A stretch of 64,000 bases of DNA from Caenorhabditis remanei (lineage: Eukaryota; Nematoda; Chromadorea; Rhabditida; Rhabditidae): contig NC_071329.1 in the NCBI RefSeq assembly GCF_010183535.1, positions 19,871,724-19,935,723 on the forward strand, given 5' to 3'. This document shows positions 41,865 to 53,300 of the stretch, piece after piece. Position 1 is the stretch's first letter; each line of letters starts with the position of its first letter. The notes below the pieces were generated by a model that saw nothing but the letters and a program-made list of their open reading frames with translations, had not been told where the DNA came from and made no database searches. A program made the position numbers and the translations under genes.

Positions 41865-43390
41865 AATGACATACAACGCATATCCTCGTTTTTCTGTAGT
41901 ACATCAAGTTACCTTTTGTAATGTAATACGGTTGTTTTCGTGGTAGGATACCTCCTTTTGCAACTACTGTCAATATTTACCATCTGGACGAGTTCTATAG
42001 TTTTCCAGTCTAGGGAGTTGTAGTGAATCTATCGATACACGGCTCGAATATGTATTCAGAAATATCAAATTCGATTATGTTTTTATAATAACTACAAAAT
42101 GTATCAAAAAAGAACATCTCCTCTTCTTCTTCTTCATTTCCCCTTTGCCTAGTATTAGATGCTTTTATAATATTTGCTTTTTGACCATGTGTCAACAACA
42201 CGGGTTGTCTATTCCCTCGCATACACACAACCGTCTTATCTTCCCTTTCTCCTTCTTTTATACTATGTTGTTGTTGTGTTATTCTAAAAATAGTAGGTGC
42301 ACCATTTTTGGATATTAATTGGAAAACCGTTATCTCACTAAAAATCATCATTTTCAATTTCTAACAATAAGATAAATATTAGGTTGAACATGGAAAGACG
42401 GCTTTTTCCGATTTTCATCCTCTTTTTACTAGAAAAATGGAAACTGAATTCCCCCTAAGTATATCTTAACATCTGGAACATCACCTCAAATAAAACGACA
42501 GCCGTTGATTTCCTGTAAAATTATACTGGTAAAATGATAAATTGTTCAAATTTTCTTAAAAATTGACCGACAGCGTAGAAATAGAACGACAGCCTTCAGA
42601 ATAAAGACAAAGTGAGAGAGAATGTTACATAGTTTATTTTATCATCCAGATTTAGGCTCTAGATTTTCAGAACGTTCACTTAGTCTAACGAAAAAATTTC
42701 GTGAATATAAAAGTAATTCATAAAAAAACAAATAAAGCACAAAATACTCATGAAATTCTGCAACACTGACTTTCAATATAAAGTAGCAAGTCAAGTTGAA
42801 ATGATTCTTCTACATATTCTACACAAAAGGTTTCTCTTTCACCTTCTGCGTCTATCCAATTCTCATTTGATCTTATTCCATTTACGCAACCATATAATTG
42901 TTCAGAAAAGACGAGGAGGGATGTACACACATGTCCTTGAATAATCCGCCTTCTCACCATCTTTATTCCATTTAGTTTGACTTATCCTCGCTTTCTCTTC
43001 TGACTTCAAAGTTTGATATTGGTATTTTTATATTTAAATCCAAACCTTTTGATTTCTAGTAGTAGACCTCCTGTTATTGATCCAGGTGTTCTAGTGCGAA
43101 TCAATTTTCTTCCCAAAACTACTAAGAAAGAAAGTAGATATCCATGTCACAGAGCTGTCCGCACTGTTTACCAAAATCCTCCACAAAAGATTATTGGCAG
43201 TAGAAGAGAGTCCTATGTGTTTATCCACTTGACTCTTCATCCTTAATTTCTAATTATCACTGTTCTTACTCTTATTCCTACAGTTTTGACACAGAGAAAT
43301 AGATAATAAAGAAATTCTTGCTCTCTGTAAAAATCTTAGCTGTTAAATGTTTATATCCTGGCTAATTAGTTCCTTTTACACTATTACGCC

Positions 43391-43824
43391 GGCTCCGGGA
43401 TATTTAGCAGCCGAGACATTTCGAAGCCATGAGTTTCACAGCCTTAATTTTCCCGTTTTTTTTGGTGATAACTTGACTTGTTCAAATAATTGTTTGAGAA
43501 GTCAAAAATAACATTTTTAGTAATTTTTATAAACGGGGCCACAATAAATTTTGTCCAAAAAACCAAAAAAATTGTTAAAAAGCTCAATACTGTTTTTTCT
43601 CGTAGAAATAGCGGTCTTTGTCATTTTCTGAATCTTTAATTTAAAGTTGTACCGGCACTTCAACAAGAAAAAAACAGTTATGAGTTTTTTCAGCAAAATT
43701 TTTCATTTTGTTTTTTTTGGACAACATTTCTTTTCTGGTTCCGTTTATCAAAACTACAAAATCATCACTGTAAAAACAAAAAATTGAGGCTGTGGAGCTC
43801 ATCGCTGCGAAATGTCCCGGAGCC
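43391..43824. repeat. Palindromic element upstream of CIP2A gene
   Basis: GGCTCCGGGATATTT pairs with AAATGTCCCGGAGCC, and ACATTTCGAAGCCATGAG with CTCATCGCTGCGAAATGT. The left end has the GGCTCCGGGA/ACATTTCG boundary partly duplicated. The interior is long and T-rich. Confidence 0.8.
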
Positions 43825-43941
43825 ATTTGACTCTTTTAGTTTATTTTTTATTAATACCATGAACCAATTAAGTTTTATTCTTCAGATATCTCATCACTAT
43901 CTACTCACCTTCTAACAAACGTAAATTTCATATGGCAAGTT

Positions 43942-46900
43942 ATGGAACGGAGCAGTTTTCGGACATCACAACGATTTTCCAGAGACCGCCCGCCTTCAAC
44001 GAATTTGAATGAGGTCTAAAAATTTCCAAAAATCTTTTTTTAAAATAAAAATAATAAATTTCAGGCCGATGCGATTTTCACCATCGCAACAACATCAGCG
44101 GCTCGCTATGTATCGGATAGCAGCTCAGACAATACATGCCGTCTAGACGAAGCATTGAATGGAATGATTCGACACGTGTCCGATGTGGAAAGAGTAACAC
44201 GATTATCACTGAAGAATCGGCAACTTAAAGAGTTCTTGTCGTATTCACCAGTTATTTTAAGTTAGTTAATTTAAGAATCCCCATTTTTCATTATAATATT
44301 TTTCCATTTCTTCCAGATGCTTCAACTACAAACATTGTAACTCGCTCGAAATTCTACCGTCTCCTCTTCTCAATCGCTCATCACAATATTCCAATCCGCA
44401 GATTCATGGCTGGAGAGCTCCGCCTTCTTGGTGCAGTTTTCTCATGTTTGAAAGCGTCACTTCGTGAAGAATTAGGACCACAAAATATGATTGATATACT
44501 CCGATTACTACAAGTTTTAAGTTACGAAAAGAATGTGCCATTAGAGCACTGGGCGAATGATCTCATCTCGTTCTTGATGCAAGAGGTGGTACGAGAACCG
44601 GAGCCCGAATGGATGCCATACTGTATTGCGATACTGTGTAATCTAGCGTCCGCCTCGAAATCTGCGTGTAAACGAATTAAAATATCCACGTCATACAAGA
44701 AATTTAGCCGACAGTTGATGAAATTATTGCAGCATAATGCGAGAATAATTGGTAGGTTGTTTTTTCTAACTAGGGAAGGTCTTGAAATCAGTTTGGAGAT
44801 ATGGGCTCATATCATTTGAAAGCTGAGAAAACGCTGAATCCAAATATATATTCAGTTTTTGTCCTCAAGACCAGGTATTCGAAAAAGACAAGGTCAAAGT
44901 TTGGGAAAGTAGAGAATAATTTCATGTTTCGGCCTAAAGTTTGAAGCCTACGGCTCCAAAAACCTCGGAAGTTGTTTGTATGAAACCAAGTCTGTGCTCG
45001 ATTGTATACTTTACACTCTCCCACTTTTCCCTCGCTTCCTCCAAACTGACTCCATGACCTTCTCTAGTTAGAACTAATTTTTTAATTGTTGATTTTTCAG
45101 TAGTTTCAAGTCTCGTACTAATAGGATATCTGGATGAAAAAGTGCGTGATATGGTTTACTGTACGGAAAACGTGCACGACACTTTTATGTGCACTTTTAA
45201 TGTATTAACGATAGGAGATGATGACTGTATGATGACACGTCAGATTGCTGCGGATTTGTTGAGGTTTGAGTTTCCTGGAAATCAGAATCCTTGTTAAAAC
45301 TAAATGGTTTTTCAGACGACTAGTAGTATCTGAAAGTCCCACAACACCGGGTGTACCAACTTTAGCATCTACTGGAAAACATGTGCTGGATTATGGATTT
45401 TTCATTGGAAGTATACAACAGACGGCACGATTATTAGTTGTTTTGGATCCGAGAACTGAGGAGAGCTCAAAAATCTATGATTTGCTATTAGCGTTCTGCT
45501 CACTACAGCAGCTAAGAGTACCGGTGTGCCAAGCGATCATACGTTGCCAACCGACAGAAACTCAACTGACAACTCCTTTAATGGCTATTGCTGAAACTGC
45601 ATCGCTGCCACGTTCAAAGTTTGGGGAGTTGGCTGAAAATACGACATTGAAAGCGTTGAAACTTCTAACTCATTTATTGAAAGAGTGTATAGAGCCGCAT
45701 GAACAAATGCCTGAAATCGGGATTCCACGGGAACAGCTACATGAGTTGATAGCAGTTTGCTTAGATGAAAAACTGGAATTTGGAGACGAACCTTCCGGAT
45801 TTTCGGATAGAATTCAAAAAGTTCAGCTCGGACTTCGACTTGCCGAAGTGTTATCTCATGACGAGCAGTGTCGGCATCATCTTCTGACTATATGCTCCGC
45901 CCATTTTTGCCAACAAATCGCCACCTGGCAATTTTCGAAAAATCCTGTTGTCGGTCATTTGACGAAACCTGTGAAGGAACGAACGGAGGTTCTGGAACCG
46001 GTCTGGACGGTTCATGGGATAGGAGTCATTCTGGAGTTGTGCAGGTTGTTGGCAGTGTTGAAGGTACGAATACGTTTTGAAAATTGGTTAACTCCGAACG
46101 AACCCATTCCTGGACCTTCACGGACCTTGCCTGGATCCTGGTTACTGTATCTTATCTAACAATACAGGGTGGCTAATAAGTATACGACGCTCTTATTTCT
46201 TGGATATTCGGCGGAAAAAACGCTTGAATCAACAAAAAAACGTTATTAATAGTTGGAATGTTCAAAATAGATTTAGTATACATAAGGAATTCGAAGTTGG
46301 ATACTTTGGCTTTGATGCAGGCCATCAGACGTCCACTGAAAAAATCGCCTGTGCGCCGGGTATCGGGCGAGATCTGGACTTATGATAATATTTTTACTAT
46401 TGAACCTTTTTTCAACCGTCAAAAGCAGAACCTTTTGTTATGAAAAGGTGATAGTAGGTCCCCTTAACGTCACCAGACCCATGACCACCTTTTTTCTAAA
46501 ACTGTGATGGCGTGGGCCGCGGTGACATCTTACGGTAGAACTTCGTTGGTTTTCATTTAAAAAAATGCAAAAATCAACTCGGGGTCCTCCAAAACTTGGT
46601 TTTGAAGGATGTTTTGTTCCTCTGTATAGCTCAAAACTCTGCTGGACTCTTTTTCATCTTTCAACAATATTGGGCTACGTCACACAGTTCCAAATCAACA
46701 AAATTCACCATCTTATTTATTTTCCTGGCTACTGGAACAACCACTTTAGGCCTTCCTCGTAGGCGGATCTCAATCCAATAGATTTTATCGTGTAGAAATA
46801 TTTGAAGAGCAAGTTCTCAGGAATCTCTTACAACATGGCCGTTGTTCTCAAAACCGTCCTTCAGAAGATATAGGACGATGTAGACGTCAACTACCTGCGG

Positions 46901-49900
46901 CGCACAGGCGATTTTTGCAGTGGACGTCTGATGGCCTGCATCAAAGCCAAAGTATCCAACTTCAAATTCCTTTTGTATACTAAATCTATTTCGAACATTC
47001 CAACTATTAAAAAAGTTTTTTTGTCGATTCAAGCGTTTTCCCGCCGAATATCCAAGAAATAAGAGCGTCGTATACTTATTAGCCACCCTGTATTCATCTT
47101 GGTGCTGTAACCGACTTATCCTGGATCCGATGAGATACTGTACTTTATCCGGGATATAGCTACCGTAAAACCAGGATCTATATAGGATGCTGGACCAGGA
47201 CCCAGAGACCTACAGCTACAGTAACATCTAGAAATTTAATTTTAATCCAGGATCCTGGGTCTAGCTACCGTTGCCCGATCCAGGATCTATATAGGATGCT
47301 AAATCCAGGATCCGTTGGTTACTGTACCTTGTTCCAGGATGAGATACAGTAACCTATGGGAGGATCCGCAAAGAGTTAGAAGCAGAGTTGCAACGGGCCG
47401 GGCCGGGCCGGGCCGAAATCAGAAATTCTCCGGCCCGGCCCGGATTTTCAGTACTAAAAAATTTCAAAATTTTTTTCGAATTTTTTTCGATTTTTTTCGG
47501 AAAATTGGAATTTTGGGGTCTCATATCTCAATTTAAACGCATTTTTTTAAGATATACTTGAGAAAAAAATTTGGAAAATTTTTGAAAAAAAATTATTGAA
47601 AAAAAAAATTCTAGTGAAAAAAAATTCAAAAATTCAAATCCGGGCCGGCGGTTAGAAGTGACACCGTTGACAAATACAAAAAGGTTCATTAACTTTATTA
47701 TACAGGACCACTCGAAAGTACACAAAGATCAGTACTGGCAACTGCTGAAAGACGAGCGGATAATACCGTTTTTGGCGTACGGTATCTCGTATGGTGACCA
47801 GGAAACTGTACAACAAGCGTTTTTGACATATTCACATTGTGCACAAGTTCCTGCGTTTCCTAGTCATTTGTAGGTTAAAAATATTTTTTATATAAAGTTT
47901 TTCATATTTCATATTTAATATTTTTAGACTAGCCGAAATGGTCGCATCATGCAAGTCCTCTATTTCTACCGCTTCTTTATCTAACCTTGATCCACAAAAA
48001 GAGACTCCTGAATTACGAAGACGTCAAACTTCAGAAGATCGAATAAGTGCATCTGGCGAAGTAATGTTTTCAGATGAAAGATCATCACAGAAGGCGTTAG
48101 ATGACCTTCTTCGGAGATTCACACTTGAAGGATTGCCACTGAAAGATGCAAAAACGACAGAGCTATTTGCCGCCTACGATAGAAAGATTCAAATGTTACA
48201 GCTGAAAGAGAAAGAATTAGAGCAACAATTGGAAAGTGCGCACAATCGACCAGTGCATGTTTCACATGATAACGACACTGCAAAAATCCGTGAACTAAAA
48301 CTTGAGTGTGAGAACCTACGAGACCGAAATAATCAGTTAGCAGATCAGGTGACACGTGGCAATTTGGAAATGGAGAAATTAAAAGGGGAAATGAAAGAAG
48401 TGAAGATGAAGAGTGAAACCATGGAACAAAGTCTTGGAATGTGTATATCGGAGAAAAATGCACTAAAAACACAACTAAGTGGTGGGTCAAAAATTTTAAG
48501 TAATTTTAAGGTTTTGAACTTTTCCAGAAGCTCTCGGTACCACCGAACGGACAGCTCTAAATGCGCAAACAGAAATCTCAAAGTTGAATTCGGATTTAGC
48601 ACAGAATGTGACGAGACTTGAGTTTTTCCTGAATGAAAACAAAGAATTAAAACGGGATTTTGAAGAAAAAATAGTTGAATGCGAAGTGCTGAAAGAACAT
48701 GTTAGTTTTTGGAAACATGCACAACTTATTATCAGTCCCATAACATTTTATAGATCCTCCAAATCGACTCAGAATTGAAATCGAAGCGAACCGAACTGGA
48801 ACGGGTTCATACTATGGTAAGATGCCCCCGAGATCTATTAGCCGAGCATTTTTATTACAACGGGCCCCCTATCGCAAACGAAAGAGTGCCCATACGTGTT
48901 TTTGTCTCTAATTACATTCTTTTTTAAGTCGAAAAACTAAAAAATAATTTTGTCGGTGTGTTTTCCGGTCAAACTTCCGTTTTTGACTCGATTTTAATCG
49001 TTCTCGCTGTTTTTCTAAAATCGAGAGCTTCAAAATGAGCTCCCATGTTGCCTAGGTTTGCTCAATTTTGAGTTTTCGCCTGCGCGCGAAAAAAGTTTCT
49101 TTCTGAAGTTGCAGACTTTTCAATCATGTGTGAGAGTATTTATTATCAAGAGACGCTGATTTTCACAGTTTTTGATCTATTCTCGCTATTTTCCATAAAT
49201 ATTTCGAAAATTATTATAAAAACAGTGAGAATATATCAAAAAACGTTGAAAATCTGTGTCGCCGCGTGAAAAATTCTGTTTACTGTAGGGCACAGTTGTA
49301 AGAGGTGGTGAGCAGGTAATATGGTGGCGAAGAAACGTGTCAAACTTCAAATGAGGACTATAAGAATTTAGGATTATATTTTTAAAAAAGCAAAGAAAAA
49401 TTGGCGGATACGATAATATTCAAAAACAGTTATTACAACTGCGCTCCATAGAAATTATCTTGAGAAATGTCTCTTTTTTTCTGAGTTTCTCAATTTCACA
49501 AGAAATTCTCCATAGTTTCGGTAGAGCGCGGTTGTAAGACGCGTATCGTAAGCTCTATTTTTCATTCAAATCATTCAGGAAAAATGATTTAAATTAGTAA
49601 AAATTCTATTGAATTCCCGCATTTGAAAACTATGTCCCGGAAATATAAATCTGCATTCCGCACTACTCTGGTTTTTTTCGATTAACAATTTTTTTTCAGA
49701 TTTCTGTGGCCGATCAAAAAATAGCCGCGAAAGAGATGGAATTGAATGAAGCAGATAATCATGTGAGTTAGAAGGAACTGTTTGAATCTGTTCTCTCTGC
49801 TAAAAATGAGAAATCGACTTGATTTTTCAGTTGAAACTCTACGAATCTCGTCTGTCTGATCGTGAAAGTGATTTGAAGTCGGCTCACTCTGAAATTGATC

Positions 49901-49998
49901 GCATTCGAAAAGATTTGGAGTCGACGAAAAGGAGTCTTCAAAAATTGGAACAAATGAGAGAAGCGATGCTTTCGTTGGCATCTGGTCCACCATCTTGA
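43942..49998 (+). CDS. CIP2A (KIAA1524) homologue, armadillo-like plus coiled coil, 11 exons, 931 aa
   Basis: Exons 43942-44013, 44065-44260, 44317-44751, 45101-45263, 45316-46063, 47706-47869, 47928-48478, 48528-48700, 48754-48816, 49700-49762 and 49831-49998 join in phase to 931 residues (human CIP2A: 905). The N-terminal 600 residues are helical and armadillo-like. LLLAFCSLQQLRVP, CMMTRQIAADLLRRLV and IPFLAYGISYGDQETVQQAF align with matching human segments in the same order. Residues about 680-930 are coiled coil with heptads and end in MREAMLSLASGPPS, like the human end. In mammals CIP2A inhibits PP2A and, with TOPBP1, tethers broken mitotic chromosomes. Exon 1 uses a weak GTCTAA donor, so the start is the least certain part. 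Introns 3, 5 and 9 hold repeats. Confidence 0.85.
44767..45071. repeat. Inverted-repeat element in CIP2A intron 3
   Basis: CTAACTAGGGAAGGTCTTGA and CAGTTTGGAGATATGGGC pair with TCCTCCAAACTGACTCCATG and ACCTTCTCTAGTTAG. Same family as the calponin intron element (23767-24112). Confidence 0.85.
46100..47380. repeat. CCAGGATC-rich repeat interrupted by the Tc1-type element
   Basis: Words such as CCTGGATCCTGGTTACTGTA (46130-46150) and CCAGGATCTATATAGGATGC (twice, 47173-47300) and GGTTACTGTACC flank the transposon on both sides. This suggests that it inserted into an older repeat. Confidence 0.6.
46163..47092. mobile_element. Decayed Tc1/mariner-type element in CIP2A intron 5
   Basis: Terminal inverted repeats of about 190-200 bp. 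The outer CAGGGTGGCTAATAAGTATA at 46165 matches perfectly with TATACTTATTAGCCACCCTG ending at 47090, and both are flanked by TA, the target duplication of this superfamily. Inside, plus-strand pieces resemble a Tc1-type transposase (VMAWAAVTSYGRTSLVF-like, then a degraded PDLNP-like region) but are broken by stops and shifts. The first copy of the TIR is also longer than needed for a MITE, so this is a deleted, inactive copy. Confidence 0.85.
47394..47652. repeat. GGGCC-rich imperfect palindrome in CIP2A intron 5
   Basis: Four GGGCC units at 47396-47415 are answered by CCGGCCCGGCCCGG at 47431-47444, and by CCGGGCCGGCGG at 47640-47651 after an AT-rich spacer. Confidence 0.7.
49140..49545. repeat. 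Repeat in CIP2A intron 9 related to tatD-intron element
   Basis: AAATCTGTGTCGCCGCG, GGGCACAGTTGTAAGA, TTACAACTGCGCTCCATAG and GTTTCGGTAGAGCGCGGTTG resemble the words of the palindrome in tatD intron 2, in a more diverged arrangement. Confidence 0.6.
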
Positions 49999-50321
49999 TT
50001 GAGTCTTTCAAGTTGTATTGCTTTCTCTTCGCTAATCTTGTTTTATGATTGATTACTACTCACTGCCTATCTTATTATGTTTCCAAGTTGACGGACTATC
50101 GTTTTCATGTCTATAAATTTTAAATACATAAACTCATAATTTTTATCCAACCCCAGACAACTTTAAAACGAGAGGACGCCTAACTGAAAACACCGTATTT
50201 TTATGTTGATATATAGCCTTTATATAGTCTCTTTTAAAAGTTTCAAGAAATTATCAAATTTCACAACAAATCAATATGCTTTAGTTATTTTGGTGTACGA
50301 TTACTTTGGCAAAAACTCATT
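49999..50321. other. CIP2A 3' flank up to satellite edge
   Basis: About 320 bp containing the probable 3' UTR; no gene. The satellite starts without any visible transition sequence. Confidence 0.5.
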
Positions 50322-53300
50322 CTCTATCGAAATGATCTAATTTAAAAAAATTTTGTGCGAGAATAAAATTGTAGTGACATTTCCGTCAATTTTTGAGATT
50401 TGATCCAAGTGGACTTTTCTGCCAATACATTTTTTATCAGAACTCAGTCAGTTTTGGACGGATCGGGAAGATTTTCATACCATTAGAAAGCTCTTGTTTT
50501 TCTCCATCGAAATGATCTAATTAAAAAAAATTTTGTGCGAGAATAAAATTGTAGTGACATTTCCGTCAATTTTTGAGATTTGGTCCAAGTGGACTTTTCT
50601 GCCAATACATTTTTCATCAGAACTCAGTCAGTTTTGGTCGTACGAATGAGATTTTTATACCATTAGAAAGCTCCTGTTTTTCTCTATCGAAATGATCTAA
50701 TTTAAAAAAATTTTGTGCGAGAATAAAATTGTAGTGACATTTCCGTCAATTTTTGAGATTTGGTCCAAGTGGACTTTTCTGCCAATACATTTTTCATCAG
50801 AACTCAGTCAGTTTTGGACGGATCGGGAAGATTTTCATACCATTAGAAAGCTCTCGTTTTTCTCTATCGAAATGATCTAATTAAACAAAATTTTGTGCGA
50901 GAATAAAATTGTAGTGACATTTCCGTCAATTTTTGAGATTTGGTCCAAGTGGACTTTTCTGCCAATACATTTTTTATCAGAACTCAGTCAGTTTTGGTCG
51001 TACGAATGAGATTTTTATACCATTAGAAAGCTCCTGTTTTTCTCTATCGAAATGATCTAATTAAAAAAAATTTTGTGCGAGAATAAAATTGTAGTGACAT
51101 TTCCGTCAATTTTTGAGATTTGGTCCAAGTGGACTTTTCTGCCAATACATTTTTCATCAGAACTCAGTCAGTTTTGGACGGATCGGGAAGATTTTTATAC
51201 CATTAGAAAGCTCTCGTTTTTCTCTATCGAAATGATCTAATTAAACAAAATTTTGTGCGAGAATAAAATTGTAGTGACATTTCCGTCAATTTTTGAGATT
51301 TGGTCCAAGTGGACTTTTCTGCCAATACATTTTTTATCAGAACTCAGTCAGTTTTGGTCGTACGAATGAGATTTTTATACCATTAAAAAGCTCCTGTTTT
51401 TCTCTATCGAAATGATCTAATTAAAAAAAATTTTGTGCGAGAATAAAATTGTAGTGACATTTCCGTCAATTTTTGAGATTTGGTCCAAGTGGACTTTTCT
51501 GCCAATACATTTTTTATCAGAACTCAGTCAGTTTTGGTCGTACGAATGAGATTTTCATACCATTAGAAAGCTCCTGTTTTTCTCTATCGAAATGATCTAA
51601 TTAAAAAAAATTTTGTGCGAGAATAAAATTGTAGTGACATTTCCGTCAATTTTTGAGATTTGGTCCAAGTGGACTTTTCTGCCAATACATTTTTCATCAG
51701 AACTCAGTCAGTTTTGGACGGATCGGGAAGATTTTTATACCATTAGAAAGCTCTCGTTTTTCTCTATCGAAATGATCTAATTAAACAAAATTTTGTGCGA
51801 GAATAAAATTGTAGTGACATTTCCGTCAATTTTTGAGATTTGGTCCAAGTGGACTTTTCTGCCAATACATTTTTCATCAGAACTCAGTCAGTTTTGGTCG
51901 TACGAATGAGATTTTTATACCATTAGAAAGCTCCTGTTTTTCTCTATCGAAATGATCTAATTTAAAAAAATTTTGTGCGAGAATAAAATTATAGTGACAT
52001 TTCCGTCAATTTTTGAGATTTGGTCCAAGTGGACTTTTCTGCCAATACATTTTTCATCAGAACTCAGTCAGTTTTGGACGGATCGGGAAGATTTTCATAC
52101 CATTAGAAAGCTCTCGTTTTTCTCTATCGAAATGATCTAATTAAACAAAATTTTGTGCGAGAATAAAATTGTAGTGACATTTCCGTCAATTTTTGAGATT
52201 TGGTCCAAGTGGACTTTTCTGCCAATACATTTTTTATCAGAACTCAGTCAGTTTTGGTCGTACGAATGAGATTTTTATACCATTAGAAAGCTCCTGTTTT
52301 TCTCTATCGAAATGATCTAATTAAAAAAAATTTTGTGCGAGAATAAAATTGTAGTGACATTTCCGTCAATTTTTGAGATTTGGTCCAAGTGGACTTTTCT
52401 GCCAATACATTTTTCATCAGAACTCAGTCAGTTTTGGACGGATCGGGAAGATTTTTATACCATTAGAAAGCTCTCGTTTTTCTCTATCGAAATGATCTAA
52501 TTTAAAAAAATTTTGTGCGAGAATAAAATTGTAGTGACATTTCCGTCAATTTTTGAGATTTGGTCCAAGTGGACTTTTCTGCCAATACATTTTTTATCAG
52601 AACTCAGTCAGTTTTGGTCGTACGAATGAGATTTTCATACCATTAGAAAGCTCTTGTTTTTCTCCATCGAAATGATCTGATTAAAAAAAATTTTGTGCGA
52701 GAATAAAATTGTAGTGACATTTCCGTCAATTTTTGAGATTTGGTCCAAGTGGACTTTTCTGCCAATACATTTTTCATCAGAACTCAGTCAGTTTTGGACG
52801 GATCGGGAAGATTTTTATACCATTAGAAAGCTCTCGTTTTTCTCTATCGAAATGATCTAATTAAACAAAATTTTGTGCGAGAATAAAATTGTAGTGACAT
52901 TTCCGTCAATTTTTGAGATTTGGTCCAAGTGGACTTTTCTGCCAATACATTTTTTATCAGAACTCAGTCAGTTTTGGTCGTACGAATGAGATTTTCATAC
53001 CATTAGAAAGCTCCTGTTTTTCTCTATCGAAATGATCTAATTTAAAAAAATTTTGTGCGAGAATAAAATTGTAGTAACATTTCCGTCAATTTTTGAGATT
53101 TGGTCCAAGTGGACTTTTCTGCCAATACATTTTTTATCAGAACTCAGTCAGTTTTGGTCGTACGAATGAGATTTTCATACCATTAGAAAGCTCTTGTTTT
53201 TCTCCATCGAAATGATCTAATTAAACATAATTTTGTGCGAGAATAAAATTGTAGTGACATTTCCGTCAATTTTTGAGATTTGGTCCAAGTGGACTTTTCT

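Larger units (their letters stand above)
41355..43941. other. 2.6-kb intergenic region between tatD and the CIP2A gene
   Basis: Contains a palindrome related to the djr-1.1 intron element (41520-41864) and another palindrome (43391-43824). Between them I see AT-rich sequence with no supported gene. The frames at 41354-41746 and 43641-43826 run over repeats, and 42010-42357 and 43013-43246 lack convincing composition. The CIP2A promoter should lie here. Confidence 0.5.

Noticed and set aside
42010..43246. Several 64-115-aa frames
   Set aside because: Biased composition and no in-phase splice partners; no recognised motif.
43930..44012. Start codon at 43932 for the CIP2A gene
   Set aside because: That frame reaches a TGA before the exon 1 donor; the Met at 43942 joins exon 2 in phase.
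46565..46781. Overlapping 61-65-aa frames
   Set aside because: Pieces of a decayed transposase within the Tc1-type element, broken by shifts.
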